NCBI RefSeq assembly: GCF_000786655.1
Contig: NZ_JROM01000021.1
Location: 124,001 to 188,000, forward strand
Reading direction: 5' to 3'
Origin: Kocuria marina
GTDB lineage: Bacteria > Actinomycetota > Actinomycetes > Actinomycetales > Micrococcaceae
DNA length: 64,000 nucleotides
Made by a program: the position numbers and the translations under genes. Below, piece after piece: positions 9,041 to 20,505 of the stretch; position 1 is the stretch's first letter; each line of letters starts with the position of its first letter. The notes beneath the pieces are model-generated. The model was not told the DNA's origin. It did not search any database and saw nothing but the letters and a program-made list of their open reading frames with translations.

Positions 9041-9748
9041 TCAGGCGGGGATGTTGAGAACCTGGCCCGGGAAGATCAGGTTGGCGTCCGCCACGGTGCC
9101 GGAGTTGGCGGCGAACAGGGCCTGCCAGCCACCGTTGACACCCAGCTTGTTGGCGATGGTGCCCAGGGTGTCCCCGGCCTGCACGGTGTAGGTACCGGCG
9201 GCGGGAGCGGCCTGCTGCACGGGAGCCGCGGGAGCGGAGTAGGTGACGGCCGGAGCCTGGGCCACGGGAGCGGCCTGCTGCACCGGGGCGGCCTGCTGCA
9301 CGGGGGCAGCCTGCTGGACCGGAGCGGGAGCGGCCTGCTGCACCGGGGCAGCCTGCTGCACGGAGGACGCCTGGGTGCTCACCGAGGCGGCGGAGGCGAC
9401 GCCCCCACCGTTGCCGGACAGGCCGAGCTTGGCGGAGCAAGCGGGCCATGCGCCCCAACCCTGACCCTGCAGGACGTTCTCGGCCACGCGCTTCTGCTCG
9501 GCCCAAGATGCCTGATGCGCGGCACCCTGACCACCGAAGGCGGCCCAGGTGCTCGGGGTGAACTGCAGAGCGCCGGAGAAGCCGTTGCCGGTGTTGGTGC
9601 TGGCCACACCGCCGGACTCGCACTGAGCCAGAGCGTTCCAGGTCGCGTCGGACGCGGCATTGGCGGGAACGGCGAAGGCGCCCACGGCCACGCCGCCCAT
9701 CAGGACAGCAGCGGCACCACGGCGAATAGCGGTTGAAGTCTTCATCAT
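9041..9748 (-). CDS. rpf: Resuscitation-promoting factor Rpf with LysM domain
   Basis: Secreted peptidoglycan-cleaving (lytic transglycosylase-like) factor that wakes dormant actinobacteria. The 235-aa protein has a signal peptide (basic RRGAAAVLMGGVAVGAFAV, cleavage near ANA-AS), then the Rpf domain with ALAQCESGG holding the catalytic Glu, NTGNGFSGALQFTPSTW and GWGAWPACSAKLGL with two Cys, then a Gln-Ala-Pro linker of about 60 residues, and a C-terminal LysM (TYTVQAGDTLGTIANKLGV). This order matches Micrococcus luteus Rpf. Two adjacent ATG codons (9746-9748, 9743-9745) follow GGAG; the second has better spacing. It stands alone behind an unusual upstream region. Confidence 0.95.
   Translation of the reverse strand: MMKTSTAIRRGAAAVLMGGVAVGAFAVPANAASDATWNALAQCESGGVASTNTGNGFSGALQFTPSTWAAFGGQGAAHQASWAEQKRVAENVLQGQGWGAWPACSAKLGLSGNGGGVASAASVSTQASSVQQAAPVQQAAPAPVQQAAPVQQAAPVQQAAPVAQAPAVTYSAPAAPVQQAAPAAGTYTVQAGDTLGTIANKLGVNGGWQALFAANSGTVADANLIFPGQVLNIPA
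9263..9363 (-). repeat. 18-bp-unit repeat coding the Rpf Gln-Ala-Pro linker
   Basis: About five imperfect units of GCGGCCTGCTGCACGGG (plus-strand reading) with short interruptions encode VQQAAP repeats. Unit number could vary between strains by slippage. Confidence 0.8.
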
Positions 9749-9956
9749 GCTCCGTAAGGCCACCTACGCTCGTTCCCATCCCTGGGTGTCTTCGCGCCGT
9801 CGTCCACCCTTGACAGTTGGTGTAAGGGGTAGAAACTACGGAATGCTGCCATACAGACGACGTACGGTGTTGCGGCAACATCCAGCACAAGCCGGGCCAC
9901 GGATCGAGTGGGCCCGGAAGCGAACTTCCGCTCACGAAAGTCCGCTGAGGAAGTTG

Positions 9957-9977
9957 ATGATAACGATAACGTAACGT
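9957..9977. promoter_or_regulatory. TAACG-repeat cluster, candidate operator
   Basis: TAACG occurs three times within 16 bp (9961-9976), followed by TT to complete AACGTT. A further CGTTATCCCG lies at 10010-10019. MtrA-type response regulators that control rpf genes in other actinobacteria bind GTAAC-like direct repeats, so this is a plausible site, but the regulator is inferred. Confidence 0.45.
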
Positions 9978-10133
9978 TCCGGGCATTGCCAAGCAGAAAG
10001 TTACTTTTTCGTTATCCCGCTTCTGGGGACACCCCCAGTCGCGGACACGTATCACGGTCACCACGGCCGATCAACTCCGGCCACGCTAGGCCACCCCCGA
10101 CGAACGGGTCAACCCGACCCCGCTCAGCGGCCG

Positions 10134-10177
10134 GGATAACGCTGTGATTGCCGACGGATAACGGTGTGATTACCGCC
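10134..10177. repeat. 22-bp tandem direct repeat
   Basis: Two adjoining units, 10134-10155 and 10156-10177, each starting GGATAACG and continuing TGTGATT, differ at three of 22 positions. The second ends 3 bp before the suhB-like stop codon. A two-helical-turn period would place any bound proteins on one DNA face. Confidence 0.75.
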
Positions 10178-10179
10178 AC

Positions 10180-13491
<3,312 letters not shown>

Positions 13492-13510
13492 CAGGCGGAT
13501 CAGCGACCGG

Positions 13511-14587
13511 TCACAGGGCCGTGACCGTGACCTCCGCGTGCGGGCGTTGCCGCTTGGGGTCCCACACGAGGACGCGGGAACCGCGCCAGTGGGCGCCCCG
13601 ACCGTCGTCGTCCACCGAGACAGCCACCGTGGCCGGCAGCTGCACGGGGGCGGCGAAGTCCACGGACCACGCGAAGGGGACCTCCGCGGGCACGCCGGTC
13701 AGCGCGAGCGCGCGCGACGCCGTGTACATCCCGTGCGCGATCGCACCCTTCATCCCGAGCGCCTTGGCGGACGGGTCGGAGAGGTGGATGGGGTTGTAGT
13801 CGCCACTGACCGCCGCGTAGTCCCGCCCGGCCCCGGCGCCCAGGACCCACTGCGCGGTCTGCTGCGGCGGGTCGAACGGCGCGCGCTCCTCGGAGGACTC
13901 CTCGGGAACGCGCGCGCCCTGGTCCGCGATCGCGGTGTGCACGCCCTTGGCCAGGTACGTGGAGCGCCCGGCCCAGGCCACGGACCCGTCCTCGCGGGAC
14001 AGTGTCACCACGGCGTCCACCGTGGTCCCGGACCGGTGGGTGCCCAGGTTCTCGGTCCACGCCGTGGCGGTGAGCCGCTCCCCCACGGCCACGTCCGTGA
14101 CGTGGCGGATGGTGTTGCTCAGGTGCACCATGCCCAGCACGGGCAGCGGGAAGTCCTTGCGCGTGAGCACGGACATGGCCACGGGGAACGCGAGCGCGTG
14201 CAGCGCACCCGAGAACACCGCGGTGTGCTGCGACCCCGGGGCCACGGGATGCGTGCTCGCGTGCACCACGCGGCAGAACTTCTCGTGCCACTCGGGTTCC
14301 GCGCTGACGTCCTCCACCACGTGGGCCACACGCGGCACCTGCAGGGCAGCCCCCACGCGTTCCGTGCGGGGCTTGCGCAGCGCGCCGGGCAGCACGCGCC
14401 CCACGGGCGAGTCGCGCAGGGCCGGCAGCACCTTGTGCGTGGCCGCCGCGGCGGCGTCGGAAGCGGCCGATGACGCCGCGCGCGCCCCCGCGGACGCGTA
14501 CAGCGCGGGCAGCTTCACCGAACCCGCCGGCTGGATGAGTTCGTAGTCGGAGGGAACGGTGGGCAGGACCGGGTCAGGAGTGCTCAT
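13511..14587 (-). CDS. MaoC-family hydratase/dehydratase (double hot-dog)
   Basis: Predicted enoyl-CoA or 3-hydroxyacyl hydratase of 358 aa. The catalytic hot-dog signature is DYNPIHLSDPSAKALGMKGAIAHGM near residues 245-270, with the Asp/His pair intact; a degenerate first hot-dog precedes it. An Ala-rich stretch lies around 33-50. It is third in the thiolase-FabG-MaoC operon, 4 bp after the FabG stop, so it probably hydrates the enoyl intermediate that FabG next processes. The group is typical of actinobacterial fatty-acid breakdown or chain elongation; direction is not shown by sequence. Confidence 0.85.
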   Translation of the reverse strand: MSTPDPVLPTVPSDYELIQPAGSVKLPALYASAGARAASSAASDAAAAATHKVLPALRDSPVGRVLPGALRKPRTERVGAALQVPRVAHVVEDVSAEPEWHEKFCRVVHASTHPVAPGSQHTAVFSGALHALAFPVAMSVLTRKDFPLPVLGMVHLSNTIRHVTDVAVGERLTATAWTENLGTHRSGTTVDAVVTLSREDGSVAWAGRSTYLAKGVHTAIADQGARVPEESSEERAPFDPPQQTAQWVLGAGAGRDYAAVSGDYNPIHLSDPSAKALGMKGAIAHGMYTASRALALTGVPAEVPFAWSVDFAAPVQLPATVAVSVDDDGRGAHWRGSRVLVWDPKRQRPHAEVTVTAL

Positions 14588-14591
14588 GCGA

Positions 14592-15974
14592 TCATGCTCC
14601 CACGAGGCTCTGGCCGCACACGCGCAACGTCTGACCGTTGATCCCGCCGGCGGCGTCCGAGAGCAGGAACGTGATGGCCTGCGCCACGTCCTCCGGGGTG
14701 CCCCCCTGCTGCAGCGAGTTCAGTCGGCGGGAGATCTGGCGGCGGGCCGCCGGGATCTTGGCCGTCATGTCCGACTCGATGAACCCGGGAGCCACGGCGT
14801 TGATGGTCCCGCCCTTCTCCGCGATCAGCGGTGCCGTGGCGGCCACCGCACCGATCACCCCGGCCTTGGAGGCGGCGTAGTTGGTCTGGCCGCGGTTACC
14901 CGCCACGCCGCTCGTGGACGCGAGGCACACGATGCGAGGCGCCGGGCCCAACTGATCGGACGCGAGCAGGGTCTCGGTGATCCGCAACTGCGACTCGATG
15001 TTGACCGCGATCACGGAGTCCCACTTGGCCTGGTCCATGTTGGCGAGCATCTTATCCCGCGTGATGCCCGCGTTGTGCACCACGAGGTCCAGCCGACCGT
15101 ACCGGGACACCGCGAGGTCCAGGATCTTCTGTCCGGCCTGCGGGTCCGTGACGTCCAGCTGCAGCGCGGGCACGCGCAGTTCGTTGGCGAGCTTGCTCAG
15201 CGCGTCACCGGCGGCGGGCACGTCCACGGGGATGACCGTGGCGCCCGAGGCCGCGAGGGTGCGCGTGACCTGCGCACCGATGCCGCGCGCGGCACCCGTG
15301 ACCACGGCGACCTTGCCCGCGACGGGATGCACCCAGTCCACGTCCGCGTCCCCGCGGTCGTCACCCACGGTCAGGAACTGCCCGTCCACGTACGCACTGC
15401 GGCCCGAGAGGAAGAAGCGCAGGGCGCCCGTGACGCCGGGAGCGTCCGCAGCGACGTCGTCCGCGAGCAGGATGCCGTTGGCGGTCACGCCGCCGCGCAT
15501 CTCCTGGGCGATCGAGCGCAGCATGCCCACGACACCCTGGCGCGCCGCGGCCTGCGACGGGGTCAACTGCCGCGCGCCGGGCAACGTGCCCGACGCCGCT
15601 CCGGTCCCGATCCCGGGCGCCGGTCGCGACAGCGTGATAACGCGCCCGCCCGGGCGCAGCTTGCGCACGGCCGAGGCCAGCTCGAGGGCGGCGTCAGCGA
15701 GATCGGCGGGGCTCTCGACCTCCGTGTAGTCGATCACCACCGCACCCACCCGGTCCACGTCCTGTGCGTGCCGACGCACGTCCAGGTCCCATCCGAGCAG
15801 GGCCGACGCCGCGACGTCGCCCGCCGCACCCCGGCCGAGCACGAGCACCGAACCGCTCGGGAAGTCCCCGTCCGCGGTGAATCGGCGCAGCGTGACCGGG
15901 CGCGGGAGGCCCAGTTTGCCCGCGAGCTGCTTGCCCAGCCCCGAATTGACCATGTCCAGATATGTGTCCGTCAC
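14592..15974 (-). CDS. fabG: Long 3-oxoacyl reductase, FabG4-type SDR
   Basis: Two-domain short-chain dehydrogenase of 460 aa, about twice a normal FabG. The C-terminal catalytic domain has the NAD(P) motif VTGAARGIGAQV near 215, LVHNAGITRD, the catalytic Ser in LASTSGVAGN and YAASK. The N-terminal half is a flavodoxin-like regulatory domain seen in mycobacterial FabG4. The GTG at 15972-15974 has AGAGGA 5 nt upstream. It reduces 3-oxoacyl or oxidises 3-hydroxyacyl groups, possibly on CoA, between the neighbouring thiolase and hydratase. Confidence 0.9.
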   Translation of the reverse strand: MTDTYLDMVNSGLGKQLAGKLGLPRPVTLRRFTADGDFPSGSVLVLGRGAAGDVAASALLGWDLDVRRHAQDVDRVGAVVIDYTEVESPADLADAALELASAVRKLRPGGRVITLSRPAPGIGTGAASGTLPGARQLTPSQAAARQGVVGMLRSIAQEMRGGVTANGILLADDVAADAPGVTGALRFFLSGRSAYVDGQFLTVGDDRGDADVDWVHPVAGKVAVVTGAARGIGAQVTRTLAASGATVIPVDVPAAGDALSKLANELRVPALQLDVTDPQAGQKILDLAVSRYGRLDLVVHNAGITRDKMLANMDQAKWDSVIAVNIESQLRITETLLASDQLGPAPRIVCLASTSGVAGNRGQTNYAASKAGVIGAVAATAPLIAEKGGTINAVAPGFIESDMTAKIPAARRQISRRLNSLQQGGTPEDVAQAITFLLSDAAGGINGQTLRVCGQSLVGA

Positions 15975-16024
15975 TTGTGTCCTCTCCCAGAAATCGTGGT
16001 GTCTCGCCGTGGCCGTGGGCTCGC

Positions 16025-17434
16025 TCAGACCGAGCGCAGCAGCATGGCCACGCCCTGACCACCGGCGGCGCACACCGAGATCAGCGCGGTCTGCGGCTTG
16101 CCCGTCTCCTTGGCACGCGCGGCCAGTTCCTTGGCGGTGGAGGCCACGATGCGACCACCCGTGGCGGCGAAGGGGTGCCCCGTGGCGAGCGAGGAACCGT
16201 TGACGTTGAGCTTGGCGCGGTCCACCGAACCCAAGGGTGCGTCCAGGCCCAGGCGGTCCTTGCAGAACTCCGGGGACTCCCACGCGGCGAGGATCGACAG
16301 CACGGTGGAGGCGAACGCCTCGTGGATCTCCACGAGGTCCAGGTCCTGCAGCGTGAGGTCGTGGCGGGCCAGCAGACGCGGCACGGCGTAGGCCGGGGCC
16401 ATGAGCAGGCCCTCGTTGCCGGTCACGAAGTCCACCGCGGCGGCCTCGCTGTCCACGACCTCGGCGAGCGGGGTCAGGTGGTGCTCACCGGCCCACTCCT
16501 CGGACGTGATGAGCACCGCGGAGGCACCGTCCGTGAGCGGCGTGGAGTTGCCCGCCGTCATGGTGGCTTCACTGGAGAGCTTCTTACCGAACACCGGGTT
16601 CAGCCCACCCAGCTTCTCCACGGTGGAGTCCGGGCGCATGTTGTTGTCCTTGGTCAGGCCGTTGAAAGGGGTCACGAGGTCGTCGAAGAAGCCCCGCTCG
16701 TACGCGGCGGCCAGGTGCTGGTGGGAGGCCGCGGCCAACTCGTCCTGGGCCTCGCGTGTGATGCCCCACTTCTGGGTGGTCAGCGCCTGGTGCTCACCCA
16801 TGCTCAGCCCCGTGCGGGGCTCACCGGACGAGGGCACCGACGGCGCGAGGTCGCCCGGGCGCAGGTCCTTGAACGCCTTGAGCTTCTGGGCAGTGGTCTT
16901 GGCGCGCTGCAGCTTGAGCAGGGCGCGGCGCAGCCCCTCGCTCACGGCGATGGGGGCGTCCGAGGACGAGTCCACGCCACCGGCGATCCCGGCCTGGATC
17001 TGGCCCAGCCGGATCTTGTTGGCGATCGAGCTCACGGTCTCCATGCCCGTGGCGCACGCCATCTGGACGTCGTAGGCGGGGGTCGCGGGGTCCAGCGCGG
17101 AACCCAGCACGGACTCGCGCGTGAGGTTGAAGTCCCGGGAGTGCTTGATCACGGCACCGGCCGCCACGGCGCCCAGGCGCTCGCCCGCGATCCCGGTCCG
17201 GGCCACGAGCCCGTCGATCGCGGCGGTCAGCATGTCCTGGTTGGACGCGTTCGCGTACGGCCCACCCGCGCGGGAGAAGGGGATGCGGTTGCCCGCCACG
17301 ACGACGGCGCGGGCCCCCTTGGCGCCGCCCTGCGGCGCGGAGGAGGTAGCCGGGGCCGCAGCCCGCTTGGCGGCTCCGGAACCGGTTCCGGTGGCCGGGG
17401 TGGACTGCGCCGTGTTCTGCGTGTTCTCGCTCAT
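16025..17434 (-). CDS. fadI: Acetyl-CoA C-acyltransferase (thiolase, FadI type)
   Basis: Cleaves 3-ketoacyl-CoA (or condenses acetyl-CoA units). The 469-aa protein has a low-complexity Ala/Thr/Gly N-terminus of 40 residues, the nucleophilic Cys in DVQMACATGME near 135, the His in NVNGSSLATGHPFAATGGR and the general-base Cys in SVCAAGGQG at the C-terminus. All catalytic residues are present. The ATG has AAAGGA upstream. First gene of the operon with fabG and maoC; divergent from a TetR gene whose operator overlaps the shared promoter. Confidence 0.93.
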   Translation of the reverse strand: MSENTQNTAQSTPATGTGSGAAKRAAAPATSSAPQGGAKGARAVVVAGNRIPFSRAGGPYANASNQDMLTAAIDGLVARTGIAGERLGAVAAGAVIKHSRDFNLTRESVLGSALDPATPAYDVQMACATGMETVSSIANKIRLGQIQAGIAGGVDSSSDAPIAVSEGLRRALLKLQRAKTTAQKLKAFKDLRPGDLAPSVPSSGEPRTGLSMGEHQALTTQKWGITREAQDELAAASHQHLAAAYERGFFDDLVTPFNGLTKDNNMRPDSTVEKLGGLNPVFGKKLSSEATMTAGNSTPLTDGASAVLITSEEWAGEHHLTPLAEVVDSEAAAVDFVTGNEGLLMAPAYAVPRLLARHDLTLQDLDLVEIHEAFASTVLSILAAWESPEFCKDRLGLDAPLGSVDRAKLNVNGSSLATGHPFAATGGRIVASTAKELAARAKETGKPQTALISVCAAGGQGVAMLLRSV

Positions 17435-17491
17435 GCGTGGTTCCTTTCGGGGGATTTATGCGATCTGGATCACTCGGGACCCAGAATAGCT

Positions 17492-17506
17492 GATACTCTC
17501 GGTATC
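17492..17506. promoter_or_regulatory. Palindromic operator GATAC-N5-GTATC over the TetR promoter
   Basis: GATAC and GTATC flank TCTCG. The plus-strand -10 box TACTCT (17494-17499) lies inside it and ends 7 nt before the TetR GTG, so a bound repressor would block both its own leaderless start and the divergent thiolase operon. Confidence 0.65.
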
Positions 17507-18208
17507 GTGAAACAGGTCACCCACCCCGTGGACGGCAGGAGTTCGCGCTGGCAGCGGCACCGGGCCGTGCGGCGCATCGAACTGATCACGGCCGCGCGCG
17601 ACGCCGTGGCCGCGAACGGTGCTGCGCTGTCCATGGAGGAGATCGCCACGGCGTGCGGGACGTCCAAGTCCGTCTTCTACCGTTACTTCAAGGACAAGGC
17701 GGGCGTACAGGCCGCGGTGGGCGAGTACTTCGTGACCCGGATGCGGCGACGCATGGTGGCCGCGGCCAGTGAAGCGGACACGTTCGCCGCCATGATCCAC
17801 GCCCTCGTCTCCGAATACCTCAAGTCCGTGGCGGCCTCCGGTGAGGTCTACCGCTTCGTGGTGACCGCGCCCAAGGAACGGGGTTCCACGATCGAACGCT
17901 TCGTGGATTCCGTGCGGGACCTGCTCATGGAGCAACACGTGCGCCACCACGGCAGCCGGGCCATGCCCGTGGGGGTCCTGAAGTGCTGGGCCGCCTCCAC
18001 CGTGGGCATGGTCCGCGGTGCGGGTGAGGCCTGGCTAGAGCTCGGCGACGACCCCGCGAAACCGGATCGCCACACCATGAGTCGGATCATCACCACGTGG
18101 GCCGTGGAGGGCCTGCGCCCCGTGACCGGCAGCGAATCCGCACCACCAACTTCCCCCACCAGGACGACGGGTGAACCACCCGTCCCAGAGAACCGTCAGG
18201 AGTCATGA
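17507..18208 (+). CDS. TetR-family transcriptional regulator of fatty-acid genes
   Basis: A 233-aa regulator. The helix-turn-helix lies at about residues 28-70 with SMEEIATACGTSKSVFYRYFKDKAGVQ, a clear TetR signature. The ligand domain is all-helical. The C-terminus is a Pro/Thr tail. The GTG follows TACTCT by 7 nt, without a ribosome site, so the mRNA is probably leaderless. The stop overlaps the acyl-CoA oxidase start as ATGA. Likely ligands are acyl-CoAs, judged only from neighbours. Confidence 0.88.
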   Translation: MKQVTHPVDGRSSRWQRHRAVRRIELITAARDAVAANGAALSMEEIATACGTSKSVFYRYFKDKAGVQAAVGEYFVTRMRRRMVAAASEADTFAAMIHALVSEYLKSVAASGEVYRFVVTAPKERGSTIERFVDSVRDLLMEQHVRHHGSRAMPVGVLKCWAASTVGMVRGAGEAWLELGDDPAKPDRHTMSRIITTWAVEGLRPVTGSESAPPTSPTRTTGEPPVPENRQES

Positions 18209-20322
18209 TGTCCATCACCTCGGTCAGCGGAACAGTTCCGAACACCGACCGCATCGAAGACCTGCCCGAGGACGGTGCCACCACCCCGTCCGGGATCGAC
18301 ACCGCCGAGCTCGGCGCCATCTTGCTGGGCCGCTGGCCCGAAGCACGCAAGGCGGCACGCGAGCGGGCCAAAGATCCCCGCTTCCATTCCCAGTACAACC
18401 AGTCGTTCCAGCAGCAGCGTGAGACCACGTTCCAGCAACTGCAGCTGTTGCGGGACGCCGGGCCCGCCAAGATGGGCGTGCCCGACTACGTGGGCGGCAC
18501 CCTGAACCCGGGCGCGAACCTCTCCGCGTTCGAAGAACTCGTCCTCGCGGACCCGTCCCTGCAGATCAAGTCCGGCGTGCAGTGGGGTCTGTTCGGCTCC
18601 GCGGTGCTCAACCTGGGCACCAAGGAGCACCACCTCACGTGGCTGCCGGGCATCCTGGACCTGGAGATCCCCGGGGTCTTCGCGATGACCGAGATCGGCC
18701 ACGGCTCGGACGTCTCCTCGATCGGCACCACCGCCACCTACCTCCCGGAGACGGACGAGTTCGAGATCCACACCCCGTTCAAGGCGGCGTGGAAGGACTA
18801 CCTCGGTAACGCCGCGGTGCACGGCAAGGCCGCCGCGGTGTTCGCCCAGTTGATCGTCAAGGGCGTCAACCACGGGGTGCACTGTCTCTACGTGCCCCTG
18901 CGTGACGACGACGGCAACTTCCTGCCCGGCGTGGGCGGCGAGGACGACGGCCGCAAGGGCGGGCTCAACGGCATCGACAACGGCCGGTTGCACTTCGACC
19001 ACGTCCGCGTGCCGCGCTTCAACCTGCTGGACCGCTACGGAGCGGTGGACGAGAACGGTGAGTACTCCTCCCCCATCCCGTCCCCGGGTCGGCGCTTCTT
19101 CACGATGATCGGCACGCTCGTTCAGGGCCGCGTGTCCCTGGACGGCGCGGCGGTGATCGCCAACCAGGCCGCCCTGAGCATCGCGGTGCGCTACGCGGAA
19201 CAACGCCGCCAGTTCACCACGGACTCGGACATCCGCGAGCAGACCCTGCTGGACTACCAGCGCCACCAGCGCCGGTTGATCCCCCGCATCGCCGAGACGT
19301 ACGCCATGACGTTCGCGCACCAGCAGTTGCTCGACAAGTTCCACGAGGTCTTCTCGGGCGAGGACGACTCGGACGGCAACCGTCAGGAGCTCGAGACCCT
19401 GGCGGCCGCGTTCAAGTCCCTGTCCACGTGGAGCGCGCTCGACACCCTGCAGGAAGCGCGCGAGGCGTGCGGCGGCGCCGGCTTCATGGCCAAGAACCGG
19501 CTCGTGGAACTGCGCGCGGACCTGGACGTCTACGTCACGTTCGAGGGCGACAACACCGTGTTGCTCCAGCTCGTGGCCAAGCGGCTGCTCAACGACTACT
19601 CGGCGGAGTTCAAGAACGCGGACATCGGGGTGATGGCCCGCTACGTCGCGGACCGCGCCACGGAGGCCGGGTTCAACCGTTCCGGGCTGCGCAAGCTCAC
19701 ACAGGCGTTCTCCGACTCCGGTGACGCCCGCAAGTCCGTCAACGCCCTGCGCGATCCCGATGCCCAGCGCGCGCTGCTCACCGACCGTGTGCAGACCATG
19801 GTCGGGGACGTTGCGGACGAGCTGCGCGCCGTCGCCCGCAAGTCCCGCACCGAGCAGGCGGAGGCGTTCAACCGCAACCAGCACAAGCTGATCGAGGCCG
19901 CGCGCTCGCACGGGCGACTGCTGCAGTGGGAGGCGTTCACCGCGGGTCTCGAGAAGGTCCAGGACCCGGACACCAAGCGCGTGCTCACGTGGTTGCGCGA
20001 CCTGTTCGGGCTGTCCCTGATCGAGGCGGACCTGCACTGGTACCTGGCCTACGGCCGGCTGTCCATGCGCCGTGGCCGAGCCCTCGAGGAGTACGTCAAC
20101 CGCCTGATCGCTCGCCTGCGGCCCTACTCGCTGCAGCTCGTGGACTCGTTCGGGCTCTCGCCGGAACTGCTGCGCGCGGAGATCGGCGGCACGGTCGAGG
20201 CCGAGCGCCAGGCGGAGGCCGAGGAGTACTACCGTCACCTGCGCGCGAGCGGTGACGCCCCCGTCAAGGAGGCCAAGCCGGCCAAGGACCCGGGCGCCCA
20301 GACGCGCGGCCACCACGCCTGA
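18205..20322 (+). CDS. Acyl-CoA dehydrogenase/oxidase-type flavoprotein
   Basis: A 705-aa member of the large acyl-CoA oxidase branch. FAD and substrate signatures include FAMTEIGHGSDVSSIGTTATY near 150, NGIDNGRLHFDHVRVPRFNLL near 260, GRVSLDGAAVIANQAAL near 310 and EACGGAGFMAKNRL plus VTFEGDNTVLLQLVAKRLL around 430-455. The C-terminal extension of about 200 residues matches ACOX proteins rather than 380-aa dehydrogenases. It performs the first beta-oxidation step; whether electrons pass to oxygen or to ETF is not decidable here. Coupled to the upstream TetR gene. Confidence 0.88.
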   Translation: MMSITSVSGTVPNTDRIEDLPEDGATTPSGIDTAELGAILLGRWPEARKAARERAKDPRFHSQYNQSFQQQRETTFQQLQLLRDAGPAKMGVPDYVGGTLNPGANLSAFEELVLADPSLQIKSGVQWGLFGSAVLNLGTKEHHLTWLPGILDLEIPGVFAMTEIGHGSDVSSIGTTATYLPETDEFEIHTPFKAAWKDYLGNAAVHGKAAAVFAQLIVKGVNHGVHCLYVPLRDDDGNFLPGVGGEDDGRKGGLNGIDNGRLHFDHVRVPRFNLLDRYGAVDENGEYSSPIPSPGRRFFTMIGTLVQGRVSLDGAAVIANQAALSIAVRYAEQRRQFTTDSDIREQTLLDYQRHQRRLIPRIAETYAMTFAHQQLLDKFHEVFSGEDDSDGNRQELETLAAAFKSLSTWSALDTLQEAREACGGAGFMAKNRLVELRADLDVYVTFEGDNTVLLQLVAKRLLNDYSAEFKNADIGVMARYVADRATEAGFNRSGLRKLTQAFSDSGDARKSVNALRDPDAQRALLTDRVQTMVGDVADELRAVARKSRTEQAEAFNRNQHKLIEAARSHGRLLQWEAFTAGLEKVQDPDTKRVLTWLRDLFGLSLIEADLHWYLAYGRLSMRRGRALEEYVNRLIARLRPYSLQLVDSFGLSPELLRAEIGGTVEAERQAEAEEYYRHLRASGDAPVKEAKPAKDPGAQTRGHHA

Positions 20323-20329
20323 CCCGGCA

Positions 20330-20362
20330 GGCTCACGCGGGCGTTCCGCGTCCGCGTGAGCC
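20330..20362 (+). terminator. Acyl-CoA oxidase terminator
   Basis: GGCTCACGCGG pairs perfectly with CCGCGTGAGCC around an 11-nt loop, 8 bp after the stop. Confidence 0.75.
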
Positions 20363-20413
20363 GCGCCCCGGCCGTTTCATTGCGAACGAAACGCTCGGGT
20401 TGAGGTGCACACG

Positions 20414-20463
20414 CAACGGGCCCCGAGCGACGTCGTCCATTACGACGCCGCTCGGGGCCCGTT
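20414..20463. terminator. Long bidirectional hairpin between convergent genes
   Basis: AACGGGCCCCGAGCG and CGCTCGGGGCCCGTT pair perfectly, extended after one unpaired base by CGTCGT/ACGACG around CCATT. It lies between the acyl-CoA oxidase and the PP2C gene and could stop transcription from both sides. Confidence 0.8.
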
Positions 20464-20505
20464 CCCGTGCTCAGACACCGGCCGCGCGGTGCCCGGGACG
20501 TCGAC

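Larger units (their letters stand above)
9749..10179. promoter_or_regulatory. Long rpf upstream region
   Basis: 431 bp between the suhB-like gene and rpf, both on the minus strand. It holds no supportable gene and is visibly richer in A/T than its surroundings around 9940-10020. It contains a cluster of TAACG units, an inverted CGTTATCCCG/CGGGATAACG pair 122 bp apart, and a 22-bp tandem repeat, described separately. A c-di-AMP riboswitch, common before rpf genes, was sought and not recognised. Confidence 0.6.

Noticed and set aside
9263-9363. CRISPR-like repeats
   Set aside because: Imperfect 18-bp units without spacers, in frame inside rpf.
9749-10179. c-di-AMP (ydaO) riboswitch before rpf
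   Set aside because: Common before rpf in other actinobacteria, but no matching core pattern was found on the minus strand.
15962-17506. N-terminal extension of the TetR frame back to 15962
   Set aside because: Antisense to the thiolase; the regulator starts at GTG 17507 where its fold begins.
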